A stretch of 64,000 nt of DNA from Sulfitobacter sp. EhC04 (GTDB lineage: Bacteria; Pseudomonadota; Alphaproteobacteria; Rhodobacterales; Rhodobacteraceae), in assembly GCF_001650875.1 (NCBI RefSeq), contig NZ_LXYI01000049.1, positions 21,358 through 85,357 of the forward strand, written 5' to 3'. The translations under genes were made by a program, and so were the position numbers. Shown in pieces: positions 34,941 to 44,488 of this stretch. Under the pieces are notes generated by a model. It was not told where the DNA came from and made no database searches. It was given only the letters and a program-made list of their open reading frames with translations. The first letter of the stretch is position 1, and each line of letters opens with the position of its first letter.

Positions 34941-35942
34941 TCAGCACCGTCTGCCACCCGTGTCAAAGAATATCCGATCCGCGTCCTGCCATTCGAGATG
35001 CACCGCCGCACCTTCCGCCGGCATCGGGACAGAGGCATCCTGCCGCACCGTGGCGCGCGTGCCGTCCGCAAGATCCACATGCACCAGCGTTTCCGCCCCC
35101 AATGCTTCGTTGTAAATCACTCTGGCCGGGGTGCCCTGCCCCGCCAGCGTCAGGTTCTCGGGCCGGATGCCAAGGGTCTTTGCGTCCGCAGGCGCGTCAG
35201 CCGCCATCGCGGCGGGCAGGAAATTCATCGGCGGCGAGCCGATGAAACCGGCAACGAATTCGGTCTGCGGGTTGGCGTAGACCTCCAGCGGCTCGCCGAT
35301 CTGGTCCGCGCGGCCCGCGTTCATCACGATCATCCGGTCGGCCAGCGTCATCGCCTCCACCTGATCATGCGTGACGTAAAGCGATGTCACCCCCAAGCGA
35401 CGCTGCAACTGCTTGATCTCCAGCCGCATCTGCACGCGCAGCTTGGCATCCAGGTTGGACAGCGGTTCGTCAAACAGAAACACCGAAGGCTTGCGCACGA
35501 TGGCCCGGCCCATGGCCACGCGCTGGCGCTGCCCACCAGAAAGCTCTCGCGGCCGCCGCGTCAGGTAATCCCCCAGCTGCAAAAGCGTCGCCGCCTCCTG
35601 CACCCGCTCCGCGATTTCCGCCTTGGGCGTCCCCGCGATCTTCAGCCCATAGGCCATATTGTCGAAGACCGACATATGCGGATAAAGCGCGTAGTTCTGG
35701 AACACCATGGCGATGTCCCGCTCCATCGGTTCGCGGTCGTTCACCCGCGCGCCGCCGATCTGAACCTCGCCCGCCGTCACCGTCTCCAGCCCCGCCACCA
35801 TGCGCAGCAGCGTGGACTTGCCACAGCCAGACGGCCCGACGATCACGATGAACTCGCCGTCCTCGATCTCCATGTCGATGCCGTGAATCACGTCGGTCTT
35901 GCCGAATGTCTTCTTGATGCCCTTCAGGCTGACTGTCGCCAT
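34941..35942 (-). CDS. ugpC: ABC transporter ATP-binding protein, glycerol-3-phosphate type
   Basis: 333 residues. Walker A '[16 protein letters not shown]', '[20 protein letters not shown]' (Q-loop), signature '[14 protein letters not shown]', and a C-terminal regulatory domain of the MalK/UgpC kind (about 240-333). Last gene of the ugp group, 3 bp after ugpE. Confidence 0.9.
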   Translation of the reverse strand: MATVSLKGIKKTFGKTDVIHGIDMEIEDGEFIVIVGPSGCGKSTLLRMVAGLETVTAGEVQIGGARVNDREPMERDIAMVFQNYALYPHMSVFDNMAYGLKIAGTPKAEIAERVQEAATLLQLGDYLTRRPRELSGGQRQRVAMGRAIVRKPSVFLFDEPLSNLDAKLRVQMRLEIKQLQRRLGVTSLYVTHDQVEAMTLADRMIVMNAGRADQIGEPLEVYANPQTEFVAGFIGSPPMNFLPAAMAADAPADAKTLGIRPENLTLAGQGTPARVIYNEALGAETLVHVDLADGTRATVRQDASVPMPAEGAAVHLEWQDADRIFFDTGGRRC

Positions 35943-35945
35943 GTG

Positions 35946-36791
35946 TTATTTCTCACTGTCTACCAGACCGCGAATGAACAGCTTTTGCATGCTGATCACC
36001 ACGATCACCGGCGGGATCATCGCCAGGATGGAAGTTGCCATGATCACCGGCCAGTCGGCAATGTCGTCGCCGCTGGGGAACATCTGCTTGATGCCCATGA
36101 CGATGGTGTTCATCGACGGATCGGTCGTGATCAGCAGCGGCCAGAGGTACTGGTTCCAGCCATAGATGAACAGGATCACAAAAAGCGCGGCGATGTTGGT
36201 CCGGCTCATCGGCAACAGGATGTCCCAGAAGAACCGCATCGGCCCTGCCCCGTCGACCCGCGCCGCCTCTGCCAACTCGTCCGGCACGGTCATAAAGAAC
36301 TGGCGGAACAGGAAGGTCGCCGTGGCGCTGGCGATCAGCGGAAAGATCAGCCCCGAATAGCTGTTGAGCATCCCGAAATTCGCGACCACCTCATAGGTCG
36401 GCACAATCCGCACCTCGACGGGCAACATCAGCGTCAGGAAGATCAGCCAGAAAAACAGCCGCCGCCCCGGAAACTTGAAATAAACAATGGCGAATGCCGA
36501 CAGCAGCGAGATCACGATCTTGCCGATGGTGATCCCCAGGGCCATGATCAGCGAATTCAACATCATCATCGCCACCGGCGCATTGACGCCCGCCACCAGC
36601 GCCTTGCGGTAATTCTCGAAAAAGTGGTCACCGGGCAGCAGCGGCATCGGCGGCTTTACGATTTCCGGCTGCGCCACGGTCGAGGCGACAAAGGCCAGCC
36701 AGATTGGAAAAAAGATGAACAGCAGCCCGATGATCAGCCCCAGATGGGTCATCCAGTACCCTGCCCCGCGTCTTTCAACCATGCCCGCCAT
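35946..36791 (-). CDS. ugpE: ABC transporter permease, glycerol-3-phosphate type
   Basis: 281 residues with six helices; the coupling loop reads '[20 protein letters not shown]'. MalG/UgpE family. The start overlaps the ugpA stop by one base. Confidence 0.9.
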   Translation of the reverse strand: MAGMVERRGAGYWMTHLGLIIGLLFIFFPIWLAFVASTVAQPEIVKPPMPLLPGDHFFENYRKALVAGVNAPVAMMMLNSLIMALGITIGKIVISLLSAFAIVYFKFPGRRLFFWLIFLTLMLPVEVRIVPTYEVVANFGMLNSYSGLIFPLIASATATFLFRQFFMTVPDELAEAARVDGAGPMRFFWDILLPMSRTNIAALFVILFIYGWNQYLWPLLITTDPSMNTIVMGIKQMFPSGDDIADWPVIMATSILAMIPPVIVVISMQKLFIRGLVDSEK

Positions 36792-37672
36792 CAGTAATGC
36801 ACCCGCCGCTCGATGAATTTGAACTGCACGATGGTCAGCGCCCCCACGATCACCAGCAGGATCACCGATTGCGCGGCGGAAGACCCCAGGTCCTGCCCCA
36901 CAAACCCATCCTTGTAGACCTTGTAGACAAGGATCGTCGTCGATTGCTGCGGCCCGCCGCTGGTGATGGTGTGGATCACGCCGAAGGTCTCGAAAAAGGC
37001 ATAGACGATGTTGACCACCAGCAGAAAGAAGGTCGTCGGCGACAGCAGCGGCCAGACAATGGTGCGAAACCGGGTCCAGAACCGCGCGCCATCAATCGCC
37101 GCCGCCTCGATCACGCTGCGGGGAATGGCCTGTAGCCCCGCAAGGAAGAACAGGAAATTATAACTGATCCGCCCCCAGGCCGATGCGACAACAACAAGCC
37201 CCATCGCCTCTTCCCCGTTCAACACATGGTTCCAGTCATATCCCAGCATGCCCAGATACCAGGTCACCACCCCCACGCGGGTGTTGAACATGAACAGCCA
37301 CAACACACCGGCAACGGCGGGTGCCACGGCATAGGGCCAGATCAGCAGCGTGCGGTACACGCCCGACCCCTTGATCAGCCGGTCCGCCAGAACGGCAAGA
37401 TACAGCGCCACCCCCATCGACACGACGGTCACGGCGATTGAGAATACCGCTGTGGTGACAAAGCTCGCCCGGTAATAGGCATTGCCCAGCAGGTATTCGA
37501 AATTGCCCAGCCCCACATATTGCATGGACAAGCCAAAGGGGTCGGGAATGAACAGCGACTGCCAGATCGCCTGCCCCGCCGGATAGAAGAAAAAGACGGC
37601 CGTCACCACCATCTGTGGCAAGACCAGCAGCAGGGGCAGCCAGATGCCCTTGAAGGTGACGCGCTTTTCCAT
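36791..37672 (-). CDS. ugpA: ABC transporter permease, glycerol-3-phosphate type
   Basis: 293 residues with six helices and the coupling loop '[20 protein letters not shown]'. I chose the ATG seven bases after GGAG ('[20 protein letters not shown]'). It is cut off from ugpB by the parDE pair on the other strand, so it needs readthrough past parDE or its own promoter in the 51 bp before it. Confidence 0.9.
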   Translation of the reverse strand: MEKRVTFKGIWLPLLLVLPQMVVTAVFFFYPAGQAIWQSLFIPDPFGLSMQYVGLGNFEYLLGNAYYRASFVTTAVFSIAVTVVSMGVALYLAVLADRLIKGSGVYRTLLIWPYAVAPAVAGVLWLFMFNTRVGVVTWYLGMLGYDWNHVLNGEEAMGLVVVASAWGRISYNFLFFLAGLQAIPRSVIEAAAIDGARFWTRFRTIVWPLLSPTTFFLLVVNIVYAFFETFGVIHTITSGGPQQSTTILVYKVYKDGFVGQDLGSSAAQSVILLVIVGALTIVQFKFIERRVHY

Positions 37673-37723
37673 CACTTGACTCCGGTGCGACTGAGTAGCA
37701 CTTTGAGGAAAAGGAGTTCCGCC

Positions 37724-37999
37724 ATGACCGTCAAGATTTCCGTCTCCATTTCCGATCAACAGGCCGAATACGCCCGCAAACAGGTGGCCGAGGGCCGGTT
37801 TTCATCAACCTCCGCCGTGATCCAGCAGGCGCTGGAGGCCAAGCGCCGCGAAGACGAGGCATACGAGGCATGGAAATCAGGGTTCTTCCAGACGCTCGAT
37901 AAGCGCGCAAACGAGCCAACCATTTCAGGTGAAGAGTTCGAAAACCGCGTGGCTGCAATGCTTGCTCGGAAAAGGCAGAAGTATGGCCTGGACGGTTGA
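37724..37999 (+). CDS. parD: ParD/CopG-type antitoxin
   Basis: 91 residues, preceded by AAGGAG. The N-terminus '[20 protein letters not shown]' is the ribbon-helix-helix of ParD antitoxins, and the C-terminal half, which would wrap the toxin, is charged. Overlaps parE by 17 bp. Expected to repress its own promoter. Confidence 0.88.
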   Translation: MTVKISVSISDQQAEYARKQVAEGRFSSTSAVIQQALEAKRREDEAYEAWKSGFFQTLDKRANEPTISGEEFENRVAAMLARKRQKYGLDG

Positions 38000-38336
38000 A
38001 TTTCGTCCATCGGCCGAGAGCGATATCGCAGTCATATTCGATCATCTGGTTCAGTCGCATCTCGATTTTGGCCATGACACCGCATCTGCAGTCTCTCTGG
38101 CAAGCGGGCGCATCAATTCCATTGTCCAGAACCGCCAACGGATCGCTATCGCACCGGAACGCGGCGGCCGCATCTTCAGCAATAATCGCACATACCGCCA
38201 CCTTACCATCGAACGAACGATCTACTGGTTCACCCTCGACGAGGTGAGCCAGATCATCCAGATCGAGGCGATCTTTCACGGTGGACAGGATCATCTGCAA
38301 CACATGCTTGCACGGCTGACCGGGAAGGAGCGCTGA
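37983..38336 (+). CDS. parE: ParE/RelE-superfamily toxin
   Basis: 117 residues. '[20 protein letters not shown]' at the N-terminus, 'IAPERGGRIFSNNRTYRHLT' in the middle and 'IIQIEAIFHGGQDHLQHM' near the end match ParE toxins, whose known target is DNA gyrase. The pair lies between ugpB and ugpA, antisense to the importer. It ends 17 bp from the ugpB stop. Confidence 0.88.
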   Translation: MAWTVEFRPSAESDIAVIFDHLVQSHLDFGHDTASAVSLASGRINSIVQNRQRIAIAPERGGRIFSNNRTYRHLTIERTIYWFTLDEVSQIIQIEAIFHGGQDHLQHMLARLTGKER

Positions 38337-38353
38337 GCCCCTCCCCGCCCGCT

Positions 38354-39664
38354 TCAGCGGTTGGCCTGCTCAAAGCGGCGCAGCAACTCGTCGCCGCGCG
38401 CCTTCGCACTGTCAAGCGCGGCTTGCGCGTCCTTGTCACCGGCCCAGACGGCTTCCAGTTCCTCATCGATGATGCCGCGGATCTGGTCAAAGGACCCCAG
38501 CCGCAGACCCTTGGAATTCTCCGTCGGCGCATTGGTGGTCATCTGTGTGACCGCAATGTCGGTGCCTGGGTTCGCCTCATAGAAACCCTGCTCGCGGGTC
38601 AGATCGGCAGCCGCCTGGGTGATTGGCAGATAACCGGTGTCCTGATGCCACTTTGCCTGAATCTCGGGCGAGGACAGGAAATTCAGGAAGGCCGCAACGC
38701 CCTCGTATTCCTCATCCGACTGACCGGCCATCACCCAAAGCGATGCCCCCCCGATGATGGTGTTCTGCGGCGCGCCTTCGACATCCGACCAATAGGGCAG
38801 CGGGCGCACTTCGAATTCGAAAGTGGCTTCGGACTTGATCCCGGCATAGCCGGCAGAGCTTTCGGTAAAGAGCGCACATTCACCGCTGCGGAAGTTCGCG
38901 CCACCCTCGTTGCGACGGCCGGTGTAGATGAACTTGCCGTCCTTGGCCCATTGGCCCATCGTCTCGACGTGTTTGACCTGCACCGGACCGTTCAGCGACA
39001 GCTCGGTATCGACCCCGGCAAAACCATTGGCTTGCGTGGCGAAGGGCACGTCGTGATAGGCGCTGAGGTTTTCCAGATGGATCCAGCTTTGCCATGCGGT
39101 GACCAGCGGGCAGTCATTGCCCGACGCCTTGAGCGTGTCCAGCACCTCACCCACTTGTTCCCAGGTGCTCAGATCCACATCGGGGTCAATGTCAGCCGCC
39201 GCCAGCGCGTCACGGTTGACCCACAACACCGGCGTCGAAGAGTTGAAAGGCAATGACAGCATATCGCCGTCGCTGCTGGTATAGTAGCCCTTGACCGATC
39301 CGATGAAACCATCGGGATCGAAATCCGCCCCGGCATCCGCCATCACCTCATAAACCGGCTTGATCGCGCCCTTGGCGGCCATCATCGTTGCGGTGCCGAC
39401 TTCGAACACCATCAGGATGTCCGGCTGTTCGCCCGCGCGGAACGCGGCGATGCCTGCGTTCAGGGTCTCGGAATAATTGCCCTTGTGGGTCGCGGTCACG
39501 ACATAATCGGACTGTGCGTTGTTGAAGGTTTCGACCTGCTCCGCCACCAGCTCGCCCAGACGGCCGGTGAAGGCGTGCCAGAACTCGACCTCGGTTTGCG
39601 CCATGGCAGGTGCTGCCGCCATCATGGCTGCAACGCTGGCCATCATCGTGTTTCGCATCTTCAT
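38354..39664 (-). CDS. ugpB: ABC transporter substrate-binding protein, glycerol-3-phosphate type
   Basis: 436 residues. It has a signal peptide (MKMRNTMMASVAAMMAAAPAM, then AQ) and 'TEVEFWHAFTGRLGELVAEQ', the usual UgpB start. The ATG follows GGGGGAG. Periplasmic receptor for sn-glycerol-3-phosphate or glycerophosphodiesters in characterised systems. A Pho-box-like site lies about 100 bp upstream. Confidence 0.9.
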   Translation of the reverse strand: MKMRNTMMASVAAMMAAAPAMAQTEVEFWHAFTGRLGELVAEQVETFNNAQSDYVVTATHKGNYSETLNAGIAAFRAGEQPDILMVFEVGTATMMAAKGAIKPVYEVMADAGADFDPDGFIGSVKGYYTSSDGDMLSLPFNSSTPVLWVNRDALAAADIDPDVDLSTWEQVGEVLDTLKASGNDCPLVTAWQSWIHLENLSAYHDVPFATQANGFAGVDTELSLNGPVQVKHVETMGQWAKDGKFIYTGRRNEGGANFRSGECALFTESSAGYAGIKSEATFEFEVRPLPYWSDVEGAPQNTIIGGASLWVMAGQSDEEYEGVAAFLNFLSSPEIQAKWHQDTGYLPITQAAADLTREQGFYEANPGTDIAVTQMTTNAPTENSKGLRLGSFDQIRGIIDEELEAVWAGDKDAQAALDSAKARGDELLRRFEQANR

Positions 39665-39765
39665 TTGGATTCTCCCCCTCTGGATTTTCATCGCCAGCGT
39701 AGTGGGTCACAACCTGTGCTGGCAACACATCATTCATGTTTCACGCGCGGCGAGGTATCCTCCTG

Positions 39766-39787
39766 TTCCGTAACGAATTTATGACGG
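39766..39787 (-). promoter_or_regulatory. Pho-box-like site upstream of ugpB
   Basis: On the minus strand, CCGTCATAAAT is followed directly by TCGTTACGGAA; the cores CGTCAT and CGTTAC are spaced by 11 bp. This matches the PhoB pattern CTGTCAT-N4-CTGTCAT in spacing and most core bases. Known regulation of ugp by phosphate starvation supports it. Confidence 0.5.
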
Positions 39788-39852
39788 TTTATGCAAAGCC
39801 AGTAGAGTCTCTCTGGCCACCGGGAACACCCTCGACCGGACATAACGCGCAA

Positions 39853-39874
39853 GCCGGGCCATCGCCTGCCCGGG
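39853..39874. repeat. REP-like palindrome, copy 2
   Basis: GCCGGGCCATCGCCTGCCCG and neighbours; stems of seven bases around CATCGCCT. On the minus strand it reads GGGCAGGCGATGGCCCGGC, the same core as the other two copies. Confidence 0.6.
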
Positions 39875-39974
39875 GTGGGCGATACTGACCTCTGTCCATG
39901 CCACTTGATTTCTCAGCCATGGCGATACCTCTCAGAGTATCACCCAGCCTCACCAAATCGCCCGCCCGACCGGC

Positions 39975-39998
39975 GGGCAGGCGATGGCCCGGCGCCTT
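39975..39998. repeat. REP-like palindrome, copy 3
   Basis: Contains GGGCAGGCGATGGCCCGGC on the plus strand, identical in core to copy 2 (inverted) and one base from copy 1. Extended on the right by GCC as in copy 1. Confidence 0.6.
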
Positions 39999-40126
39999 CG
40001 GCTTGTTCCGGGCTTTGGCGTAAGACCGCCCCGTCCCGCTCACCGGCCCTTGACCCATCCCGCGCCCAAGGTCCGGTCTGGGTCGCTTTCGCATGGCATC
40101 CAACATAGCTGACGCATCTGGCCTAT

Positions 40127-40148
40127 CGTTACAAACCTGTTACATACC
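40127..40148 (+). promoter_or_regulatory. Pho-box-like direct repeat upstream of nptA
   Basis: CGTTACAAACC is followed directly by TGTTACATACC; 9 of 11 bases are identical. Tandem 11-bp units with a TGTNACA-type core are the form of PhoB sites. It is 45 bp before the start codon of the phosphate cotransporter. Confidence 0.6.
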
Positions 40149-40192
40149 GGTTCCGGGCACCTTCGCTCCCCCCGATCATCGAAAGAACGACC

Positions 40193-41851
40193 TTGCAAGA
40201 ACCCGCACTCCTTTCCTTCCTGCTCCATATCGCCGGGGCTGCCGCGCTGCTGATCTGGTCGGTGCGGTTGGTCCGCACCGGGGTCGAGCGCGCCTTTGCC
40301 ACCCAGCTGCGCCAGTCGCTGCGCCGCGCCTCCGGCAACCGGATGCTGGCGGCAGGCACCGGCACCCTGGCAGCGGTATTCCTGCAAAGCTCCACCGCCG
40401 TGGCGGTGCTGGTCGCCAATTTCGTCGCCAAGGGCAGCCTGATCCCCGCCATCGGGCTGGCCATCCTGCTGGGTGCCGACCTCGGTTCTGCCATCGTGTC
40501 GCAACTGCTGCTGATCCGGCAGTCCTTCCTGATCCCGCTGTTGCTGCTGGCCGGTGTCGCGCTGTTCCTGCGCGGGCGGTCGGGCACCCTGCGCCAGACC
40601 GGGCGCATCCTGATCGGACTGGCGCTGATCTTTCTGTCGCTGGACATGATCCGCGACGCCACTGCCCCGATGGTCGACAGCACCGGCACGCAGGCGGTCA
40701 TGGCCTACCTAGGGCGCGATATCTTTTCCGCCTTCGCGGTGGGCGCGCTGTTTGCCTGGGCGGTGCATTCCAGCGTCGCGGCGGTGCTGCTGTTCGTGAC
40801 CCTTGCCGCGCAATCGCTGCTGCCGGTCGAAGGTGCCGCCGCCATGGTGCTGGGGGCCAACCTGGGCGGCGGGTTCATCGCCTATGTCCTCACGCTTGCC
40901 TCCCCCGCCCCGGCGCGGCAGATGATCTGCGCCAACCTGATGCTGCGCGGCGGTGGTGCGGTGCTGTTGCTGCTGGTCCTGTCCCAACAGCCGGATCTGC
41001 TGCACTATCTGGGGGCCAACGCCAGCCGCCAGGCGATCAACCTGCATCTGGCCTTCAACGCGGCACTGGCGGTGGCGGCCCTCGGGCTGATCCACCCGCT
41101 GTCCGCGCTCAGCGCGAAACTGGTCACAAGCGCTGCCGACAAGGAGGCCACCACGCTGGCAGAGATCAGCGCACTGGACCCGAACGCCATGGACCGCCCC
41201 GGCCGGGGCCTCGATTCCGCCGCGCGTGAACTTCTCAGGATGGGTCAAAAGATCGAAGGGATGCTGAATGCCACCGGCCCCCTCTATGACAACTGGGACA
41301 GCGCCGCCGCCTCTGCGATCCGGGACCAGGACAAGGCGATCAAATCCATACACTTCGAGATCAAGCTTTACCTGGCCCAGCTTGGCCGCGCCGGGCTGGA
41401 CGAGGATCTGGGCAAGCGGTCGATGGAACTGGCGGGCATCTCGACCGCGCTCGAAGCGGCCTCAGACACCATCGTACGCAGCCTGCTGACACTGGCCAAA
41501 CGCCGCGACAGCGAACGCGTCGCGTTTTCCGATGTCGGGCGCGAAGAGATCAGCAATTTCATGGACCGCGTGCAGGGCAATGTCCATCTGGCGCTGAACG
41601 TCATGATGAACCAGAACCCGGCAGGGGCGCGCGACCTTGTCGAAGCCAAGGAAAAGGTCCGCGCGGTGGAACAAAAGCTGCAACGCAACCACCTTGGCAG
41701 GCTGCGCGAGGGTCTGGCCGAAAGCATCGAAACCAGCAGCATCCATCAGGAAACCCTGCGCTCGCTCAAGCAGATCAACACGGCATTTTCCATGGTCGGC
41801 TATCCGATCCTGGCCCGCACCGGCGACCTGCTGAAAAGCCGCCTGAGCTGA
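40193..41851 (+). CDS. Na+/phosphate cotransporter family protein with PhoU-like C-terminus
   Basis: 552 residues. The N-terminal 310 hold two inverted repeats with the QSS motif ('AAVFLQSSTAVAVLVANFVA' and 'WAVHSSVAAVLLFVTL'), the hallmark of NptA/PNaS phosphate transporters. The C-terminal 200 residues are helical and PhoU-like ('ELLRMGQKIEGML'). The start is a TTG after GAAAG; no better ATG exists. Expected to bring phosphate in with sodium. Confidence 0.9.
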   Translation: MQEPALLSFLLHIAGAAALLIWSVRLVRTGVERAFATQLRQSLRRASGNRMLAAGTGTLAAVFLQSSTAVAVLVANFVAKGSLIPAIGLAILLGADLGSAIVSQLLLIRQSFLIPLLLLAGVALFLRGRSGTLRQTGRILIGLALIFLSLDMIRDATAPMVDSTGTQAVMAYLGRDIFSAFAVGALFAWAVHSSVAAVLLFVTLAAQSLLPVEGAAAMVLGANLGGGFIAYVLTLASPAPARQMICANLMLRGGGAVLLLLVLSQQPDLLHYLGANASRQAINLHLAFNAALAVAALGLIHPLSALSAKLVTSAADKEATTLAEISALDPNAMDRPGRGLDSAARELLRMGQKIEGMLNATGPLYDNWDSAAASAIRDQDKAIKSIHFEIKLYLAQLGRAGLDEDLGKRSMELAGISTALEAASDTIVRSLLTLAKRRDSERVAFSDVGREEISNFMDRVQGNVHLALNVMMNQNPAGARDLVEAKEKVRAVEQKLQRNHLGRLREGLAESIETSSIHQETLRSLKQINTAFSMVGYPILARTGDLLKSRLS

Positions 41852-41990
41852 CCCCCGGTCACGTTTCAACTTTGCGATCATTTCGGGATTCCTGTGCATC
41901 TCCGTTGACCCCGCCGATCCTGCTGCGCAAACTGCTGTCATGCGGGGTGGCTGCCGCCCTGCACCTCATGCTCAGCAAGGAGTTCTGCAC

Positions 41991-43484
41991 ATGCCTGGCT
42001 TATCGAAATTTCCCGCCCTGTCCATTCTGGCCCTTTCCGTCGGGCTGACGGCCGCCCCCCTGTCTGCGCTGGCGGATACGCTGGTGGTGGGCCTTCAGCA
42101 GGAACCGACCTCGCTGGACCCGACCGCGGATGCCACCGCCTCCATCGACGGCATGCTGACGATGAACGTCTACGAATCCCTCACCATCGTGGCCGAGAAC
42201 GGCGAGGTGGGGCCAAATCTCGCCACCGAATGGGAGGTCTCGGAGGACGGGCTGACCTATACCTTCAAACTGGCCTCGGGGGTGACATTCCACGATGGCA
42301 CCGGTTTCGACGCCGAGGATGTGGTGTTTTCCTTTGACCGCGCCATGGCCGAGGACAGCGTGAACCCCTCCAAGGACATTTTCAAACCCATCGCCTCCGT
42401 CACCGCGCTGGACCCGCAAACGGTCGAGATCACGCTGAAGAACAAGGATGCGTTTTTCCTGTTCAACATGGGACAGGGCGACAGTTCGATTGTCGCCGCT
42501 GAATCCGCCGATACCAACAACACCAACCCCGTCGGCACCGGCCCTTTCAAACTGGACAGCTGGACCCGTGGCGACCGCCTGACCCTGGTCAAGAACGCCG
42601 AATACCGCGATGCGGACAGCGTGGCGCTGGACAAGGTCGAATTCCGCTTCATCTCTGACCCCGCCGCCGCAACCGCCGCAATGATGGCCGAAGAACTGGA
42701 CGCCTTCCCCGGCTTCCCCGCCCCGGAACTGTTGCCGCAGTTCGAGGCTGACCCGCGATTTCGCGTCAACATCGGCTCCACCGAGGGTGAGGTGATCCTG
42801 GCGATGAACAACGCCAACCCCCCCTTTGACAACATCGAGGTGCGCCGCGCCGTGGCCACCGCCATCGACCGGGACGAGATCATCGAGGGCGCGATGTACG
42901 GCCAGGCCGTGCCCATCGGCAGCTTCTATCCGCCCCACGGCACCGCCTATGTGGACCTGACCGGCGCCTACCCCCATGACACCGAAAAAGCCAAGGCCAT
43001 GTTCGCCGAGGCGGGCGTCGAAGGCACCACCATGACCCTGCGCGTGCCGCCCTTCCCCTATGCCATGCGCTCTGCCGAGATCATCCAGCAGGAACTGTCC
43101 AACGCGGGCATCGACGCAAAGGTCGAGAACGTGGAATGGGGTTTCTGGATCGACGAGGTCTACAAGAAAAAGAACTACGACATGACGATCATCGCCCATA
43201 CCTCGCCCAACGACATGGGCAACTTTGCGCGCGGGCCGGATTATTTCTATGGCTATGACGACGCGGAGTTCACCGCCCTCTGGAACAGCATCGAGACGGA
43301 GGCCGACCCGGCCAAGCGCGACGAACTGCTGAAACAGGGGCAGCAATACCTGTCCGATCAGTCGGTCCATGCCTTCCTGTTCCAGCTGCCGCTGCTGGGC
43401 GTGTTCCGCACCGGTGTCGAAGGCTACTGGTCCTCCTCGCCCGTGCTTTACATGCCCCTCAAGGGGGTCAGCAACAACGGCTGA
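41991..43484 (+). CDS. ABC transporter substrate-binding protein, dipeptide/oligopeptide family (family 5)
   Basis: 497 residues. It has a signal peptide ending at SALA, then 'DTLVVGLQQEPTSLDP'. Family 5 markers are 'YESLTIVAENGEVGPNLATE' and 'LKNKDAFFLFNMG'. The ATG follows AAGGAG. Family members bind peptides, but also nickel, opines, sugars and others. Here the operon ends in two phosphoesterases, so a phosphorylated ligand is possible (inference). Confidence 0.9.
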   Translation: MPGLSKFPALSILALSVGLTAAPLSALADTLVVGLQQEPTSLDPTADATASIDGMLTMNVYESLTIVAENGEVGPNLATEWEVSEDGLTYTFKLASGVTFHDGTGFDAEDVVFSFDRAMAEDSVNPSKDIFKPIASVTALDPQTVEITLKNKDAFFLFNMGQGDSSIVAAESADTNNTNPVGTGPFKLDSWTRGDRLTLVKNAEYRDADSVALDKVEFRFISDPAAATAAMMAEELDAFPGFPAPELLPQFEADPRFRVNIGSTEGEVILAMNNANPPFDNIEVRRAVATAIDRDEIIEGAMYGQAVPIGSFYPPHGTAYVDLTGAYPHDTEKAKAMFAEAGVEGTTMTLRVPPFPYAMRSAEIIQQELSNAGIDAKVENVEWGFWIDEVYKKKNYDMTIIAHTSPNDMGNFARGPDYFYGYDDAEFTALWNSIETEADPAKRDELLKQGQQYLSDQSVHAFLFQLPLLGVFRTGVEGYWSSSPVLYMPLKGVSNNG

Positions 43485-43491
43485 AGCGAAT

Positions 43492-43520
43492 GGCCGCGCG
43501 GACCTTTTGCGCGCGCGGCC
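43492..43520 (+). terminator. Hairpin between family-5 binding-protein and permease genes
   Basis: GGCCGCGCG pairs with CGCGCGGCC over nine bases around an 11-base loop. No U-run follows, so it probably modulates or stabilises mRNA rather than stopping transcription. Confidence 0.55.
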
Positions 43521-43543
43521 CCTTGCCCCGAATGTTATCCTGA

Positions 43544-44488
43544 ATGTGGTATTTCCTGTTCCGCCGAACCGCCGGTTTCATCCTGACATTGCTTGCGGTG
43601 TCCGTGGTGGTTTTTGCGGTCATGAACGTCCTGCCGGGCGATCCGGCGCTGACCATCCTGGGGCTGGATGCCACCGACGACGCGCTGGCGGCCCTGCGCG
43701 AACAACTGGGCCTGAACGAACCGCTGCTGACGCGGTATTTTTCCTGGGTCTGGCAGGCGCTTCAGGGTGATTTCGGCATCAGCCATTCGTTCCGCGTGCC
43801 GGTCTCCGAATTGATCGGCGAGCGGCTGGGCATGACAGTCGCGCTGGCGGTGGCGGGGATGGTCGCGACACTTGCCATCGCGCTGACGCTTGGCATCGGG
43901 GCGGCGGCGCGGCACCGCAGGATCGGCGACTGGGGGGTGATGTTCCTCAGCCAGTTGGGCATTGCCGTCCCGGCCTTCTGGCTGTCGATGCTGCTGGTGC
44001 TCCTCTTTGCCGTCAAACTGCGCTGGCTGCCGCCCGGCGGATTTGCGGGCTGGTCAGACCCGGTGGCGGCGGCCCGGTCGCTGATCCTGCCCACCATCGC
44101 GCTGGCGCTGGTGCAATCGGCGGTGCTGGCCCGCGTCACGCGGTCTTCGGCGCTTGAGGTGATGCGGCAGGATTTCGTGCGCACCGCCCGCGCCTCTGGC
44201 CTGTCGCGCCGCCGGGTGCTGTGGCGGCATGTGCTGCCCAATGCGCTGGTGCCGATCGTGACAATCGTGGGGATGCAATTCGCCGCCCTTGTGACCGGCA
44301 CCATCGTGATCGAAAACGTCTTCTACCTGCCCGGCCTCGGGCGGCTGATCTTTCAATCCATCTCGAACCGGGACCTGCCCACGGTGCAGGCGCTGGTGAT
44401 GCTCTTTGCCGCCATTGTGGTCACGGCGAATTTCGTGGTCGATCTGCTTTACGTGGTGATCGACCCCCGCCTGAAGGCCCGCGCATGA
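43544..44488 (+). CDS. ABC transporter permease, DppB type
   Basis: 314 residues. It begins 'MWYFLFRRTAGFILTLLAVS' and carries 'GDPALTILGLDATDDALAAL' and the coupling loop 'FVRTARASGLSRRRVLWRHV', typical of DppB. About six membrane helices. Forms the channel with the DppC-type protein that follows. Confidence 0.92.
   Translation: MWYFLFRRTAGFILTLLAVSVVVFAVMNVLPGDPALTILGLDATDDALAALREQLGLNEPLLTRYFSWVWQALQGDFGISHSFRVPVSELIGERLGMTVALAVAGMVATLAIALTLGIGAAARHRRIGDWGVMFLSQLGIAVPAFWLSMLLVLLFAVKLRWLPPGGFAGWSDPVAAARSLILPTIALALVQSAVLARVTRSSALEVMRQDFVRTARASGLSRRRVLWRHVLPNALVPIVTIVGMQFAALVTGTIVIENVFYLPGLGRLIFQSISNRDLPTVQALVMLFAAIVVTANFVVDLLYVVIDPRLKARA

Larger units (their letters stand above)
39788..40126. 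other. Intergenic region between ugpB and nptA
   Basis: About 340 bp with no supportable gene. It holds two REP-like palindromes and lies between two Pho-box-like sites facing outward to ugpB and nptA. Confidence 0.5.

Noticed and set aside
41930..41950. Possible Pho half-site CTGTCAT before the family-5 importer operon
   Set aside because: Only one half-site is present; no second unit lies at 11-bp spacing.
35000..43370. Very long antisense open frames, for example 599 codons around 35-36.8 kb and 456 codons around 42-43.4 kb
   Set aside because: They mirror clear transporter genes on the other strand, have no family-like motifs and are expected by chance in GC-rich codon-biased DNA.
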